DNA of 64,000 nt from Hydrogenophaga crassostreae (GTDB lineage: Bacteria > Pseudomonadota > Gammaproteobacteria > Burkholderiales > Burkholderiaceae_C). Shown here one piece after another: positions 33,680 through 44,100 of this stretch. The stretch spans positions 4,701,501 to 4,765,500 of the forward strand of contig NZ_CP017476.1 of assembly GCF_001761385.1 (NCBI RefSeq). Direction: 5' to 3'. The notes under the pieces were generated by a model. That model worked only from the letters and a program-made list of their open reading frames with translations. It was not told where the DNA came from and made no database searches. The position numbers and the translations under genes were made by a program. Each line of letters begins with the position of its first letter. The stretch's first letter is position 1.

Positions 33680-36138
33680 CCACAGCTGCCCAGGTGGCCG
33701 CAGGAGGTGCAGTAATCGCAACCGTCTTTGCGGATCATGGCGTGCGCGCCGCACTCGGGACACTTCTTGCCTGCCATCACCGAGGTGGGCATGCCGGGCA
33801 GTTCGGGCTCAGCGCTGCCTGTTGTCGCCTGGGCCGTCGTTGCGCCCGCCTTCTCGTTGCGGCGCGCAATGATGTTTTGCAGCGCAAACGCGATGGCAGC
33901 CACTTCCGAGTCGTGCCACATGGGCACATGGGTGCCGTCGGCTTTCTGGTAGGTGCCCAGGCGCACCGGGCCACGGTCCCAGGCCACTTTGCGCATATCG
34001 CTCAGCGCGCGCTCGAGGAAACCACCGCGCGCGGCCAGCGACAGAATGCGCATGGTGGAGGTGATCCATTGCTGCGACTCGCCACTTTGGCCCACTGGCA
34101 TGAAGAACTCGATGGCGCGGTCCACGGTGGCTTCGCCTTCGCCAGCAGGAACCGGCAGGAACGACACCACGATGTACAAGGTGTTGTGGCCCTCTTGGGT
34201 CCAGTATTCGATCTTGTCAGCGACGGCCGACAAGGCACCCTTGGGGCGGCTTTCGATCACGGTGCGCATCGGGTCCACAGAGGCCGCAGACGCGACGGGC
34301 ACGTTGGCGGCCGCAACGGCGGCGGCATCGGTGGCGGCGCTGCCGGTGTCGAGCACCGAACCGAGAATGCTGTTGGGTCGGTAGGTGGCCATGCCCTTCA
34401 GGTGGGCCCGCCAGGCTTGCTGGTACAGGTTCTTGAAGTCGTCGAACGGGTAGTCGGCGGCCACGTTGACCGTCTTGGAAATCGCGGTGTCCACAAAAGG
34501 CTGCACGGCTTGCATCATGCCGATGTGCTCGTCTGCGGTCATGCCGAGCGCGTTGACGAAATACTCTGGCAGGTTGTTCACATCACCGCCGAGTTCGCGG
34601 TACAGGCGCCAGGCGTGGTCTTCCACGGCGTACTCGCTGGTGGTGCCATCGGACTCGCGCTTTTTGCGGCGGTACATCCAGGAGAACGGCGGCTCGATGC
34701 CGTTGGAGGCGTTGTCGGCAAAGGCCAGGCTCACTGTGCCCGTGGGGGCGATGGACAGCAGGTGGCTGTTGCGGATGCCGTGCTTGCGGATCTGGGCCTT
34801 GATGGCATCGGGCAAGCGGCTGGCGAAAGTGCCTTCAGCCAGGTAACCCTTGGCATCGAATTTGGGGAACTTGCCCTTTTCCTGGGCCAAGGCCACCGAA
34901 GCGGTGTACGCAGCGTTGCGCATGCGTTCGGCGATTCTGGCGGCCGTGACGCGGCCTTCTTCGCGGTCGTAACGCTGGCACAGCATGGCCAGCGCATTGC
35001 CCATGCCGGTGAAGCCCACGCCAATGCGGCGCTTGGCCGCGGACTCTTCGCGTTGCTGAGGCAGTGGCCAGAAGGTCACGTCGAGCACGTTGTCGAGCGC
35101 ACGAACCTGTGTGGCCACGACTTTCTCGAACGATTCGAAATCAAACGAGGGCTCACCGCCGAAACCAAACGGGTTGCGCACGAAGCGGGTCAGGATCACC
35201 GGGCCCAGGTCGCAGCATCCATACGGCGGCAGCGGCTGTTCGCCACAGGGGTTGGTGGCCGAAATCGTCTCGCAGTAGTTGAGGTTGTTGTCGGTACCGA
35301 TCTGGTCGAGGAACAGAATGCCCGGCTCGGCGAAGTCGTAGGCCGACTTCATGATGGTGTCCCACAGCTCGCGCACGGCGAGGGTCTGGTAGACCCACTG
35401 GCCATCGGCGCGCTGGTAGGCACCCTTTTCGATCAGCTTGGCACTCGGCTTGGCCTTGTGCACCAGCTCCCATGGCTGGTCCTGGCCCACGGCCTCCATG
35501 AAGGCATCGCTCACGCCGACCGACACGTTGAAGTTGTTCCAGCGGCCGGGCGTGCGCTTGGCGGTGATGAATTCCATCACATCCGGGTGGTCGATGCGCA
35601 ACACCCCCATCTGGGCGCCACGGCGCGCACCGGCGCTCTCCACGGTCGAGCAGGACTGGTCAAACACATTGATGTAACTGCACGGGCCCGAGGCCATGGA
35701 GTGCGTGCCCTTCACCTCGGCGCCCTTGGGGCGGATACGGGAGAAGTCGTAGCCCACGCCGCCGCCGCGGCGCATGGTCTCGGCCGCTTCGCGCAGCGCT
35801 TCGTAAATGCCGGGGAAACCTTCGTCGTCAACGCCCTGGATGCAGTCGCCCACGGGCTGCACAAAACAGTTGATCAAGGTGGCCTGGATGTCGGTACCCG
35901 CAGCGCTCATGATGCGGCCCGCGCCGATGGCGCCGGCGTGCAGGTTGTCGAGGAACACCTGCTCCCACTTGGCGCGCTCCGCCTCGTTCTCCACGGAAGC
36001 GAGCGCTCGCGCCACGCGGCGGTAGAGGTCTTCCACACCGGTCTCGCCGGGCTTCAGATACTTCTCGGCCAGGACGTCCTGGCTGATCGGTTGGGTCTGT
36101 GTCAAATCCTGCGGACGCAGGTTGGAATCGCGTTTCAT
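33676..36138 (-). CDS. nrdJ: Adenosylcobalamin-dependent (class II) ribonucleoside-diphosphate reductase
   Basis: Makes deoxyribonucleotides using a B12-generated thiyl radical; needs no oxygen, so works under anaerobiosis. It has 820 residues. Features are LINCFVQPVGDCIQG (redox Cys), RRGGGVGYDFSRIRP, NNFNVSVGVSD, the active-site NPCGEQPLPPYGCCDLG, TGTVSLAFADNASNGIEPPF, and a C-terminal zinc-ribbon (CPECG...CDYCTSCGHLGSCG). ATG 36138 (MKRDSNLRPQ) is chosen because AGGAAA precedes it; ATG 36162 has no ribosome binding site. I see no cobalamin riboswitch upstream. Confidence 0.94.
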   Translation of the reverse strand: MKRDSNLRPQDLTQTQPISQDVLAEKYLKPGETGVEDLYRRVARALASVENEAERAKWEQVFLDNLHAGAIGAGRIMSAAGTDIQATLINCFVQPVGDCIQGVDDEGFPGIYEALREAAETMRRGGGVGYDFSRIRPKGAEVKGTHSMASGPCSYINVFDQSCSTVESAGARRGAQMGVLRIDHPDVMEFITAKRTPGRWNNFNVSVGVSDAFMEAVGQDQPWELVHKAKPSAKLIEKGAYQRADGQWVYQTLAVRELWDTIMKSAYDFAEPGILFLDQIGTDNNLNYCETISATNPCGEQPLPPYGCCDLGPVILTRFVRNPFGFGGEPSFDFESFEKVVATQVRALDNVLDVTFWPLPQQREESAAKRRIGVGFTGMGNALAMLCQRYDREEGRVTAARIAERMRNAAYTASVALAQEKGKFPKFDAKGYLAEGTFASRLPDAIKAQIRKHGIRNSHLLSIAPTGTVSLAFADNASNGIEPPFSWMYRRKKRESDGTTSEYAVEDHAWRLYRELGGDVNNLPEYFVNALGMTADEHIGMMQAVQPFVDTAISKTVNVAADYPFDDFKNLYQQAWRAHLKGMATYRPNSILGSVLDTGSAATDAAAVAAANVPVASAASVDPMRTVIESRPKGALSAVADKIEYWTQEGHNTLYIVVSFLPVPAGEGEATVDRAIEFFMPVGQSGESQQWITSTMRILSLAARGGFLERALSDMRKVAWDRGPVRLGTYQKADGTHVPMWHDSEVAAIAFALQNIIARRNEKAGATTAQATTGSAEPELPGMPTSVMAGKKCPECGAHAMIRKDGCDYCTSCGHLGSCG

Positions 36139-36321
36139 CGGGTGGGTTTCCTGGGGAGCCATAGAGGGGTGTGCGCGGGTCAAAAATCGGTTTCGAAGTG
36201 GACCGGCGAAGGCCTTAAGCCTACCTCATGAAACTGTCATTCGGGCCCAAAACGGGAACAAGTCAGCGACAAGAAGGGGCATTTTTATCCAAATTTGACC
36301 CGGGTAAATTCATGCAACCGC

Positions 36322-37014
36322 TCAAATCCCTTCAATCACTTGGCCATCGTGCTCTACATAGGGTTGGTAGGGCCCCGTGCCGCTGTGCGAGGCTACCGAC
36401 GATGGCACAAAGGCACCTTGTTCTGCATCAAAAACGTGCACTTCGCCATCTTCAATCACGTAGTGCCAGCCGTGCAGGCTCAACTGCCCTGCCTCCACCG
36501 AACGCCGCACAAAGGGGTATTCCATCAGCCGCTCGAGTTGCAACACCACCGCACGCTGTTCTGTGCGGCACATCACCTCAGGCCCGGGCTGCACTGGCAG
36601 CAAGGCTTCTTCCACCAGTTTGAGCCAGGACTTGAGCGCAACCGCCTCTTCAGGGACCCCTTCATAAGCGGCCTTGATGGCCCCACAGTGGCTGTGCCCA
36701 CAGATGATGATGCGCTCCACCTCGAGATTCAACACCGCGAACTCGATCGCCGCCGTGGTGCCATGCAGACCATGTGAGCCGTCGTACGGCGGCACAAAAG
36801 CACCCACGTTGCGCACCAGAAACAACTCCCCCGGCGCCGCCCCCGTCAACAAATACGGCACCAGCCGCGAATCGGAGCAGCCGATGAACAGCGTCTTGGG
36901 GTGCTGCCCATGGGCCACCAGATCCTGAAAGCGCTGCTGGTTGCGCGGGAAATAGTCCGAATGGAAATCCCGCAAGCGCAGCAAGAGATCGTCTTGTTCG
37001 GGAAGGGTCTTCAT
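36322..37014 (-). CDS. can: Beta-class carbonic anhydrase
   Basis: Interconverts CO2 and bicarbonate with a zinc ion. It has 230 residues. The zinc ligands lie in IGCSDSRLVP (Cys, and the Asp-Arg dyad) and in ICGHSHCGAIKA (His and Cys). The GTTAAIEFAVLNLEV helix between them is typical. ATG 37014 follows GGAGAA. It sits on the same strand as the ribonucleotide reductase, 183 bases upstream of it, and after a hairpin-rich spacer downstream of the nar operon. Possible 3' partner functions are not evident. Confidence 0.95.
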   Translation of the reverse strand: MKTLPEQDDLLLRLRDFHSDYFPRNQQRFQDLVAHGQHPKTLFIGCSDSRLVPYLLTGAAPGELFLVRNVGAFVPPYDGSHGLHGTTAAIEFAVLNLEVERIIICGHSHCGAIKAAYEGVPEEAVALKSWLKLVEEALLPVQPGPEVMCRTEQRAVVLQLERLMEYPFVRRSVEAGQLSLHGWHYVIEDGEVHVFDAEQGAFVPSSVASHSGTGPYQPYVEHDGQVIEGI

Positions 37015-37218
37015 AACGAAATTCTCCGGTCGAGCCAAGGTGAATCAGGACAGCGACACCCCCAACCCAGGATGCCGCGGAACCGGCTTCGCCGGGCCGC
37101 CAGCACCGCCCCCTTGAGGGGGCTGAGGACAGCGGCGACAAGTCTGCCTGCGCAGACTTGGACGGGACGATGACGCGGCCTGCAAGGCACGCGCTGAAAG
37201 CGCGGCGCGGGGGTGGGT
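37015..37218. repeat. Hairpin-rich intergenic element (Comamonadaceae-type)
   Basis: The spacer between carbonic anhydrase and the isomerase gene holds several dyads: CGGCTTCGCCG (37084-37094), CCCCCTTGAGGGGG (37109-37122), and a perfect AAGTCTGC-ctgc-GCAGACTT stem (37140-37159). The composition resembles the GC-rich repeat units at 55.1-55.7 kb. It may terminate nar transcription or be a mobile repeat remnant. Confidence 0.5.
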
Positions 37219-38067
37219 CTACTGGACCAGAGGTGAATCCGCTCCCTCCAGCTCGATCCCCTCGACCTTTGCATCACCCACCAGCACCAGCATGTACTGC
37301 CGCAGCGCGGTGGTGCGCGATTGCAACGTCAGCCGCGCTGAAATCTGCTCCCGCAATTCGGTGAACTCGGGCAAACGCCCTTTCCTGCGACCCAGCACCT
37401 CGATGATGTGCAGGCCAAAGCGCGTGTGCACCAGGCGGGGGTGCACACCCATGCCCCAGCGCGAATCGCTCTGGAAGAAGAGTTCGTTGGCCAGTTCGGG
37501 GGCACAGTCTTCCGGCGTGAGCCAGCCCAGATCGCCACCCTGGGTGCTCGACGGGCAGTTCGACAGCTCGCCGGCAAGTTTCTCGAAATGGCCTGGCGAC
37601 ACGTTCTTGCGGGTGAGTTCAAGCAGCGCCACTTCGGCGCGCTGCGACAGGGCGTGAACGTTCACGCCAGGTGTGACCGCAAACAGGATGTGGCGCACAT
37701 GCAAGGCCTGGCCAACGATGAAGCGGTTTTTCTGCGCTTCGTAGTGCCGCTGGCATTCCGATTCGGTGGGCTCGGGCACCTCCACCGCCGACTCCACCAT
37801 GGCTTCCATGATCTGGCGCTGTGCTTCGTCGGGTTCGCGGTAACTCAAGCCGCCATAACGCGGCAGCAAACCCGCCTTGACACCTTGCTGGCGCAGCAAC
37901 TCGGTGTAAGCACGTTCGCGCAACACCTGCGGGTCCATCGTTTCGCCGGGCTCGTGCAGGGCAATGCCATTGACACTGGCCATCTGTGGTTGCGCCAGTC
38001 CGGCGCAGGCGCAGCTGTCGCTGCCGCAGCCTGTGGAAGAAGAGGAAGTCGTGGAAGTCGCATTCAT
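37219..38067 (-). CDS. Parvulin-type peptidyl-prolyl isomerase linked to nar genes
   Basis: A 282-residue protein with a low-complexity Ser/Thr/Cys-rich start (CGSDSCACAG) and then a helical region. A parvulin domain follows (about residues 120-250): HVRHILFAV, ELSNCPSSTQGGDLGWLTPEDCAPELANELFF, and HTRFGLHIIEVLGRR. NifM-like isomerases of this kind help metalloenzymes mature. It is the last gene after narGHJI, 30 bases after narI, so a role in folding or maturing nitrate reductase is likely (inference). There is no signal peptide, so it is cytosolic. Confidence 0.87.
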   Translation of the reverse strand: MNATSTTSSSSTGCGSDSCACAGLAQPQMASVNGIALHEPGETMDPQVLRERAYTELLRQQGVKAGLLPRYGGLSYREPDEAQRQIMEAMVESAVEVPEPTESECQRHYEAQKNRFIVGQALHVRHILFAVTPGVNVHALSQRAEVALLELTRKNVSPGHFEKLAGELSNCPSSTQGGDLGWLTPEDCAPELANELFFQSDSRWGMGVHPRLVHTRFGLHIIEVLGRRKGRLPEFTELREQISARLTLQSRTTALRQYMLVLVGDAKVEGIELEGADSPLVQ

Positions 38068-38097
38068 GGCAAATCCTTTGGGTGAACTCGGCGGCAA

Positions 38098-38829
38098 TCA
38101 GGCCGAGTGGTCGCGTTGGCTCAAGGGCGCGCGAGGGGTCATGCCCAGGCGGCGGCTGCGCACCACCTGGTAAGGACGGAACACGTAGGCCACGGTGCCA
38201 AAACCGCTCCAGACATGCACCAGGCGTGTGAAGGGGAAGATGAAGAAGATGCTCATGCCCAGGAACATGTGGGCCTTGAAGATCGGGTTCATGTCGAGCA
38301 TCAGTTCGGCCGCGCCGCCACGGAAGGTGACGATGCGTTGCGCCCACTCGGCAAGCACCAGCATCACGGAGCCGTCCAGGTGTTGCCCGGACAGCGGCAC
38401 CGTGGCCAGGCCCAGCGCGAACTGCAACCACAGCAGCCACAGCAAGACGATGTCACTCATCTTGGAGTTGGCGCGGATGCGGTCATCGCTCAGGCGGCGG
38501 TGCAACAGCAGCGTGACGCCAATGAAGCCCAGCACACCAAAGATGCCGCCCGAAATCATGGCCAACAGCTGCTTGTTGCCTGCGCTCAAAAAGGCTTCGT
38601 AGACAAAGTGCGGCGTGAGCATGCCGAAGGTGTGACCGAAGAACAGGAAGAGGATGCCGATGTGGAACAGGTTGCTGCCCCAGCGCAATTGCCCGTGGCG
38701 CAGCAATTGCGATGAGTCGCTCTTCCAGGTGTACTGATCGCGATCGAATCGCATCAGACTGCCGAGCAGGAACACGGCCAGGGCGATGTAGGGATACACG
38801 CCAAAAACGAGGTGATTGAGGTAGGTCAT
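38098..38829 (-). CDS. narI: Respiratory nitrate reductase gamma subunit (cytochrome b)
   Basis: Inner-membrane dihaem cytochrome b that oxidises ubiquinol and passes electrons to NarH. The 243 residues have five membrane spans. Haem ligands are visible at His56, His66, His187 and His205, and the last three sit at the same residue numbers as in E. coli NarI. GSNLFHIGILFLFFGHTFGM holds the first pair and KAHMFLGMSIFFIFPFTRLVHVWS the second. It lies 20 bases after narJ. Confidence 0.97.
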   Translation of the reverse strand: MTYLNHLVFGVYPYIALAVFLLGSLMRFDRDQYTWKSDSSQLLRHGQLRWGSNLFHIGILFLFFGHTFGMLTPHFVYEAFLSAGNKQLLAMISGGIFGVLGFIGVTLLLHRRLSDDRIRANSKMSDIVLLWLLWLQFALGLATVPLSGQHLDGSVMLVLAEWAQRIVTFRGGAAELMLDMNPIFKAHMFLGMSIFFIFPFTRLVHVWSGFGTVAYVFRPYQVVRSRRLGMTPRAPLSQRDHSA

Positions 38830-38849
38830 GGTGGGGTCTCCGTGTCCGT

Positions 38850-39533
38850 TCAGGCGGTCGCGCGTTCTGCTGCGCCAGCCGGTTTCTTGCGAACAATATG
38901 AATCGGCTGGGCCTCGCCGGGGCTGGCCTGGCCCTTGGTGCTGCAGCCGTCAAACGCTTCGGGCTCGGCCCAGGCGTCGTCGATGGCCTCGTCGGCCTGG
39001 ATGGCCACGGCCTGGGCTTTCTGGCCAGCCAGCTCCAGCACCGCCGCCACCACCGCTGCGTAAGCGCTTTCGCGTTTGAGCAGGGCGCTGAAGATGGCGT
39101 TGAGGATGTGGGCCATTTCGCCCAGGAAGGCTTTGGCCAGCGCGGGCGGCTGTGTGGAAGCGAATTCCAGCACCACACACAGGTGATCGGGCAACTCGTC
39201 AGGGCCGAGGAAGAGGCCGGCCTTCTCATAGGTTTGCACCAGGTCGACCATGGCCGGACCACGGTCGCGCGAATCGCCGTGCACGTGTTCAAACAGGTGC
39301 AGTGAAGTGGAGCGGCCGCGATCGAAGGTTTCGACATAGCGGGCTTCCACTTCCAGCGGATCGAGACGCACCAGCTCGGCGGCCAGTGCGCGCAACTCGG
39401 CGCGGCGGTTGGCAGGCACCACCGCCTCGTCATCGATGGCGGCAATCAGTGGCGCCAGATCGGCGCGCAAATTGGCATCGGGATAGGCCAGCAAACGGGC
39501 CAGGGCGCGCAGGGAATAACGGGTGTCTTTCAT
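38850..39533 (-). CDS. narJ: Nitrate reductase molybdenum cofactor assembly chaperone
   Basis: A cytosolic chaperone (227 residues) that holds apo-NarGH for molybdenum cofactor insertion; not part of the final enzyme. Visible are the N-terminal RYSLRALARLLAYPDANLRADL and the family stretch HLFEHVHGDSRDRGPAMVDLVQTYEKAGL, then LPDHLCVVLEF. The acidic, Ala/Pro-rich tail is variable in the family. ATG 39533 gives the standard start, 11 bases after narH. Confidence 0.95.
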   Translation of the reverse strand: MKDTRYSLRALARLLAYPDANLRADLAPLIAAIDDEAVVPANRRAELRALAAELVRLDPLEVEARYVETFDRGRSTSLHLFEHVHGDSRDRGPAMVDLVQTYEKAGLFLGPDELPDHLCVVLEFASTQPPALAKAFLGEMAHILNAIFSALLKRESAYAAVVAAVLELAGQKAQAVAIQADEAIDDAWAEPEAFDGCSTKGQASPGEAQPIHIVRKKPAGAAERATA

Positions 39534-39544
39534 GGCGAGCTCCT

Positions 39545-41077
39545 TCAGACCACTGATTGAATCGGAATCGTGCGGCGCTTCTCGCCCCCGAACAAACTCG
39601 CTTCGCTGGCGCCGTCGGAACAACCATTGCCAAACGTGAAGCCGCAGCCGCCACGCATGTCGAAGGTGTTTTCGGCGTACTCACGGTGCGAGGTCGGAAT
39701 CACGAAGCGGTCTTCGTAGTTGGCGATGGCCATGACCTGGTACATCTCTTCCACCTGCGCCACGGTCAAGCCCGTCTGCTCCAGCACGGCGAGGTTTTGC
39801 ACACCGTCCACGTGCTTGCCGCGCTGGTAAGCGCGCATGGCCAGCATGCGTTCCAGTGCGCGCACCACGGGGCCGGTATCGCCTGCGGTCAGCAGGTTGG
39901 CCAGGTACTGCACGGGAATGCGCATCTGCGACACATCGGGCAACTCGCCGTTGGCCGTGATGTGGCCAGCGTTCACCGCCGAGGTGATGGGCGACAGCGG
40001 CGGCACATACCAGACCATGGGCAGGGTGCGGTACTCGGGGTGCAGCGGCAAGGCCACTTTCCACTCCATCGCCATCTTGTAGACCGGGCTGTTTTGCGCG
40101 CCGGTGATCCAGGCGTCGGGGATGCCGTCGATGCGGGCCTGCTCAATGACTTTCGGGTCGTTGGGGTTGAGGAAGATGTCCAGCTGTGCCTGGTACAGGT
40201 CTTTCTCATCGGGCACGCTGGCTGCTTCCAGAATGCGGTCTGCGTCGTACAGCACCACGCCTAGGTAGCGGATGCGGCCCACGCAGGTCTCGGAGCACAC
40301 GGTGGGCTGACCGGCTTCGATGCGCGGGTAGCAGAAGATGCACTTCTCCGCCTTGCCACTCTGCCAGTTGTAATAGATCTTCTTGTAAGGGCAGCCGCTC
40401 ACGCACATGCGCCAGCCGCGGCACTTGTCCTGGTCGATCAACACGATGCCGTCGTCTTCGCGCTTGTAGATCGAACCCGATGGGCAAGAAGCCACACAAG
40501 CGGGATTCAGGCAGTGCTCGCACAAACGCGGCAAGTACATCATGAAGGTGTTTTCAAACTGGCCCACCATGTCGCGCTGGGCCTGTTCGAAGTTCGCCAG
40601 GTTGGCGTCCTTGCTGCGCTTGCTGAATTCGCCGCCGAGAATTTCTTCCCAGTTCGGACCCCATTCGATCTTCTCCATGCGCTTGCCGGTGATCAGGGAA
40701 CGCGGGCGCGCGGTGGGCGGTGCCTTGGTTTCCTTGGCCGACTGCAGGTGGTCGTAGTCAAAGGTGAAGGGTTCGTAGTAGTCGTCGATCTGCGGCATGT
40801 TGGGGTTGCTGAAGATCTTCATCAACAGCGACCACTTGCCACCCTGCTTGGGCTGAATCGAACCGTCGGCCTTGCGAACCCAGCCACCGTTCCACTTGTC
40901 CTGGTTTTCCCAGTCTTTGGGGTAACCGATGCCGGGCTTGGTCTCAACGTTGTTGAACCAGGCGTATTCCATGCCGGGGCGGCTGGTCCAGACGTTTTTG
41001 CAGGTCACCGAGCAGGTGTGGCAGCCGATGCACTTGTCCAGGTTCAGCACCATGGCGATTTGAGCGCGGATTTTCAT
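39545..41077 (-). CDS. narH: Respiratory nitrate reductase beta subunit
   Basis: A 510-residue cytoplasmic-face iron-sulfur subunit that wires NarI to NarG. Cluster motifs are CIGCHTCSVTCKNVW, CEHCLNPACVASCPSG, CRGWRMCVSGCPYKK (Trp in place of one Cys marks the [3Fe-4S] cluster), and CIFCYPRIEAGQPTVCSETC. The C-terminal region (RGGCGFTFGNGCSDG) is typical. It lies between narG and narJ with 11-23-base gaps. Confidence 0.98.
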   Translation of the reverse strand: MKIRAQIAMVLNLDKCIGCHTCSVTCKNVWTSRPGMEYAWFNNVETKPGIGYPKDWENQDKWNGGWVRKADGSIQPKQGGKWSLLMKIFSNPNMPQIDDYYEPFTFDYDHLQSAKETKAPPTARPRSLITGKRMEKIEWGPNWEEILGGEFSKRSKDANLANFEQAQRDMVGQFENTFMMYLPRLCEHCLNPACVASCPSGSIYKREDDGIVLIDQDKCRGWRMCVSGCPYKKIYYNWQSGKAEKCIFCYPRIEAGQPTVCSETCVGRIRYLGVVLYDADRILEAASVPDEKDLYQAQLDIFLNPNDPKVIEQARIDGIPDAWITGAQNSPVYKMAMEWKVALPLHPEYRTLPMVWYVPPLSPITSAVNAGHITANGELPDVSQMRIPVQYLANLLTAGDTGPVVRALERMLAMRAYQRGKHVDGVQNLAVLEQTGLTVAQVEEMYQVMAIANYEDRFVIPTSHREYAENTFDMRGGCGFTFGNGCSDGASEASLFGGEKRRTIPIQSVV

Positions 41078-41100
41078 GTTGTTTCTCCTTGTCTTTCAGC

Positions 41101-44100
41101 TCATGCCTGAACGGTATCGGTGCCTTGGCCGTCGTGCCAGTCGATCTTGCGCATCTTGCGCACGATGACAAACTCGTCGCGGTTGGTGCCGATGGTTCCG
41201 TAGTAGTTGAAGCCGTAGCTGAACTGCGCGTAGCCGCCGATCATGTGCGTGGGCTTGGTGACGATGCGGGTCACCGAGTTGTGGATACCGCCGCGTGTTC
41301 CCGTGATCTCGGCACCGGGGGTGTTGATGATCTTTTCCTGCGCGTGGTACATCATGACCATGCCGTTCTTGACCCGCTGGCTCACCACCGCACGTGCCGC
41401 AATGGCGCCGTTGGTGTTGAACAGCTCGACCCAGTCGTTGTCCACGATGCCGGCGCTCTTGGCGTCGTCTTCGCTCAACCAGATCACCGGGCCGCCCCGG
41501 TTCAGCGTGAGCATCATCAGGTTGTCGGTGTAGGTCGAGTGAATGCCCCACTTCTGGTGTGGCGTGATGAAGTTGAGCGAGATCTCCTTGTTGCCGTTGG
41601 GCTTGCGGTCGATCATTTCGTCCACCGTCTTCAGGTCGACCGGTGGGCGGTAGCTCGTCATGCCTTCACCGAACGCGATCATCCAGGGGTGATCGAGGTA
41701 GAAGTGCTGGCGACCGGTGAGGGTGCGCCATGGGATCAGTTCATGCACGTTGGTGTAGCCGGCGTTGTAGCTGACGGTCTCGCTCTCGATGCCGCTCCAG
41801 GTGGGCGAGCTGATGATCTTGCGTGGCTGGGCCTGGATATCGCGGAAGCGGATCTTTTCGTCTTCGCGGTGCAGGGCCAGATGAACGTGGTCGCGGCCGG
41901 TGATCTTGCTCAGCGCATCCCAGGCCTTCACAGCCACGTGGCCGTTGGTCTCGGGGGCGAGTTGCAACACCACTTCACAGGCATCGATATCGGTGTCAAT
42001 GGACGCCATGCCCTTGGTAACGCCTTCGTCCAGCACTTTGCCGTTGAGCTCCATGAGCTGCTTCACTTCGTCTTCGGTGTTCCAGGCAATGCCTTTGCCA
42101 CCGTTGCCCACCTTCTGCATCAATGGGCCCAGGGCCGTGAAGCGCTTGAAGGTGTTGGGGTAGTCGCGCTCGACCACCATGATCTGTGGCGCCGTCTTGC
42201 CAGGAACGAGTTCACATTCGCCCTTGGTCCACTCCTGCACGCCAAAAGGCTGCGCCAGTTCACCGGGGGTGTCGTGCATCATGGGCGTCAGCACCACTTC
42301 TTTTTCCACGCCCAGGTGGCCGACGCAGACTTCGCTGTAGGCCTTGGCGAAGCCTTTGTAGATTTCCCAGTCGCTGCGGCTCTGCCAGGCGGGGTCCACC
42401 GCGGTGGACAGCGGGTGGATGAAGGGGTGCATGTCGCTGGTGTTCAGATCGTTTTTCTCGTACCAGGTGGCCGTGGGCAACACGATGTCGGAGTACAGGC
42501 AGGTCGTGCTCATGCGGAAGTCGAGCGTGATCAGCAGATCGAGCTTGCCTTCGGGCGCCTTGTCGTGCCATTTCACTTCGGTGGGCTTGGCCTCTTCGGG
42601 GCCCAGGTCTTTGCCCTGCACGCCGTGGGTCGTGCCCAGGAGGTGCTTCAAGAAATACTCGTGGCCCTTGCCACTGGAACCCAGCAGGTTGGAGCGCCAC
42701 ACAAACAGGTTGCGCGGCCAGTTGTTGGGGTGGTCCGGGTCCTCGCAGCTCATGGCGAGCGTGCCGTCTTTCAGTGCCTTGACCGCATAGTCTTTGGGGT
42801 CCATGCCCGCGGCCTGCGCGTCTTTCACCACTTGCAAGGGGTTGGTCTGCAACTGGGGCGCGCTGGGCAACCAGCCCATGCGCTCGGCGCGCACGTTGTA
42901 GTCGATCAGGCTGCCACCGAACTTGGCCTTGTCGGCCAGCGGCGAGAGGATTTCTTCCACGCCGAGCTTTTCGTAGCGCCACTGATCGGTGTGGGCGTAG
43001 AAGAAGCTGGTGGCGTTCATCTGCCGCGGTGGACGGATCCAGTCGAGCGCAAACGCGAGCGCGGTCCAGCCGGTCTGGGGGCGCAGCTTTTCCTGCCCCA
43101 CATAGTGGGCCCAGCCGCCACCGCTCTTGCCGATACAGCCGCACATCATCAGCATGTTGATGATGCCGCGGTAGTTCATGTCGCTGTGGTACCAGTGGTT
43201 CATGGCCGCACCGATGATGACCATGGACTTGCCCTTGGTCTTGTCGGCGTTGTCGGCGAACTGGCGCGCCACGGCGATCACCTGGTCGCGTTTGACACCG
43301 GTGATTTTTTCCTGCCAGGCAGGGGTGTAAGGGGTGTCGTCGTCGAAGCTGGTTGCGGCGTTTTCGCCCGGCAGACCTCGGCCAACGCCATAGTTGGCCA
43401 CGGTCAGGTCGAACACGGTGGCGACCAGCATGGTGCGCTCTTCGCCTTCCTTGCCCAGCTTGATGCGGCGCACCGGCACCTGGCGCACGATCACATCGCC
43501 CACCGCGCCGGCCTGTTTGTTGGCATCGAAGTTGGGCGTGTCAATGCCGCCGAAATACGGGAAGCCCACATCGCCCACGTCGTATTCGCTGCCCTCGCCT
43601 TCCATCAGGCTGAGCTTGAGCTTCACTTCGCTGTCGTGGCGCGCTTCCTTGTTCTCCAGGTTCCACTTACCGGTGTCCGAACGGCCTTCGGCGCCCCAGC
43701 GGAAGCCGATGGAGCCGTTGGGCAGAACCACCTTGTCCTGCGTGTCGAACGCCAGGGTTTTCCAGTCGGCGTTGTTGTCCTGGCCGAGGTTGCCGTTGAA
43801 GTCGCTGGCGCGCAGGTAGCGGCCGGGCACCACCACCGTGCGGCCATCGGGCAGGGTGCGCTCTTCGAGCTGCACCAGCATGGGCATGTCGGTGAAACGG
43901 CGCACGTAGTCGTCGAAGTAGCTGCTGCGCTGCTTGCCACCTTCGGGGAAGTAGAACTCCTTCAGGATGACGTGGCCCATGGCCATGGCGATGGCGGCGT
44001 CCGTGCCCTGCTTGGGGTGCATCCACAGATCGCAAAGCTTGCTGATCTCGGCGTAGTCGGGCGTGATCGCCACCGTCTTGGCGCCCTTGTAGCGCACCTC

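Noticed and set aside
33694..36231. An 845-codon plus-strand frame opposite nrdJ
   Set aside because: Composition is that of a shadow frame (His, Gly, Arg, Val), and nrdJ on the other strand has all catalytic motifs.
36139..36321. Possible cobalamin riboswitch or NrdR boxes before nrdJ
   Set aside because: I could not find the B12-box or NrdR-box sequences; only a weak AATTTGACC/GGGTAAATT dyad is present at 36292-36310, which is not convincing.
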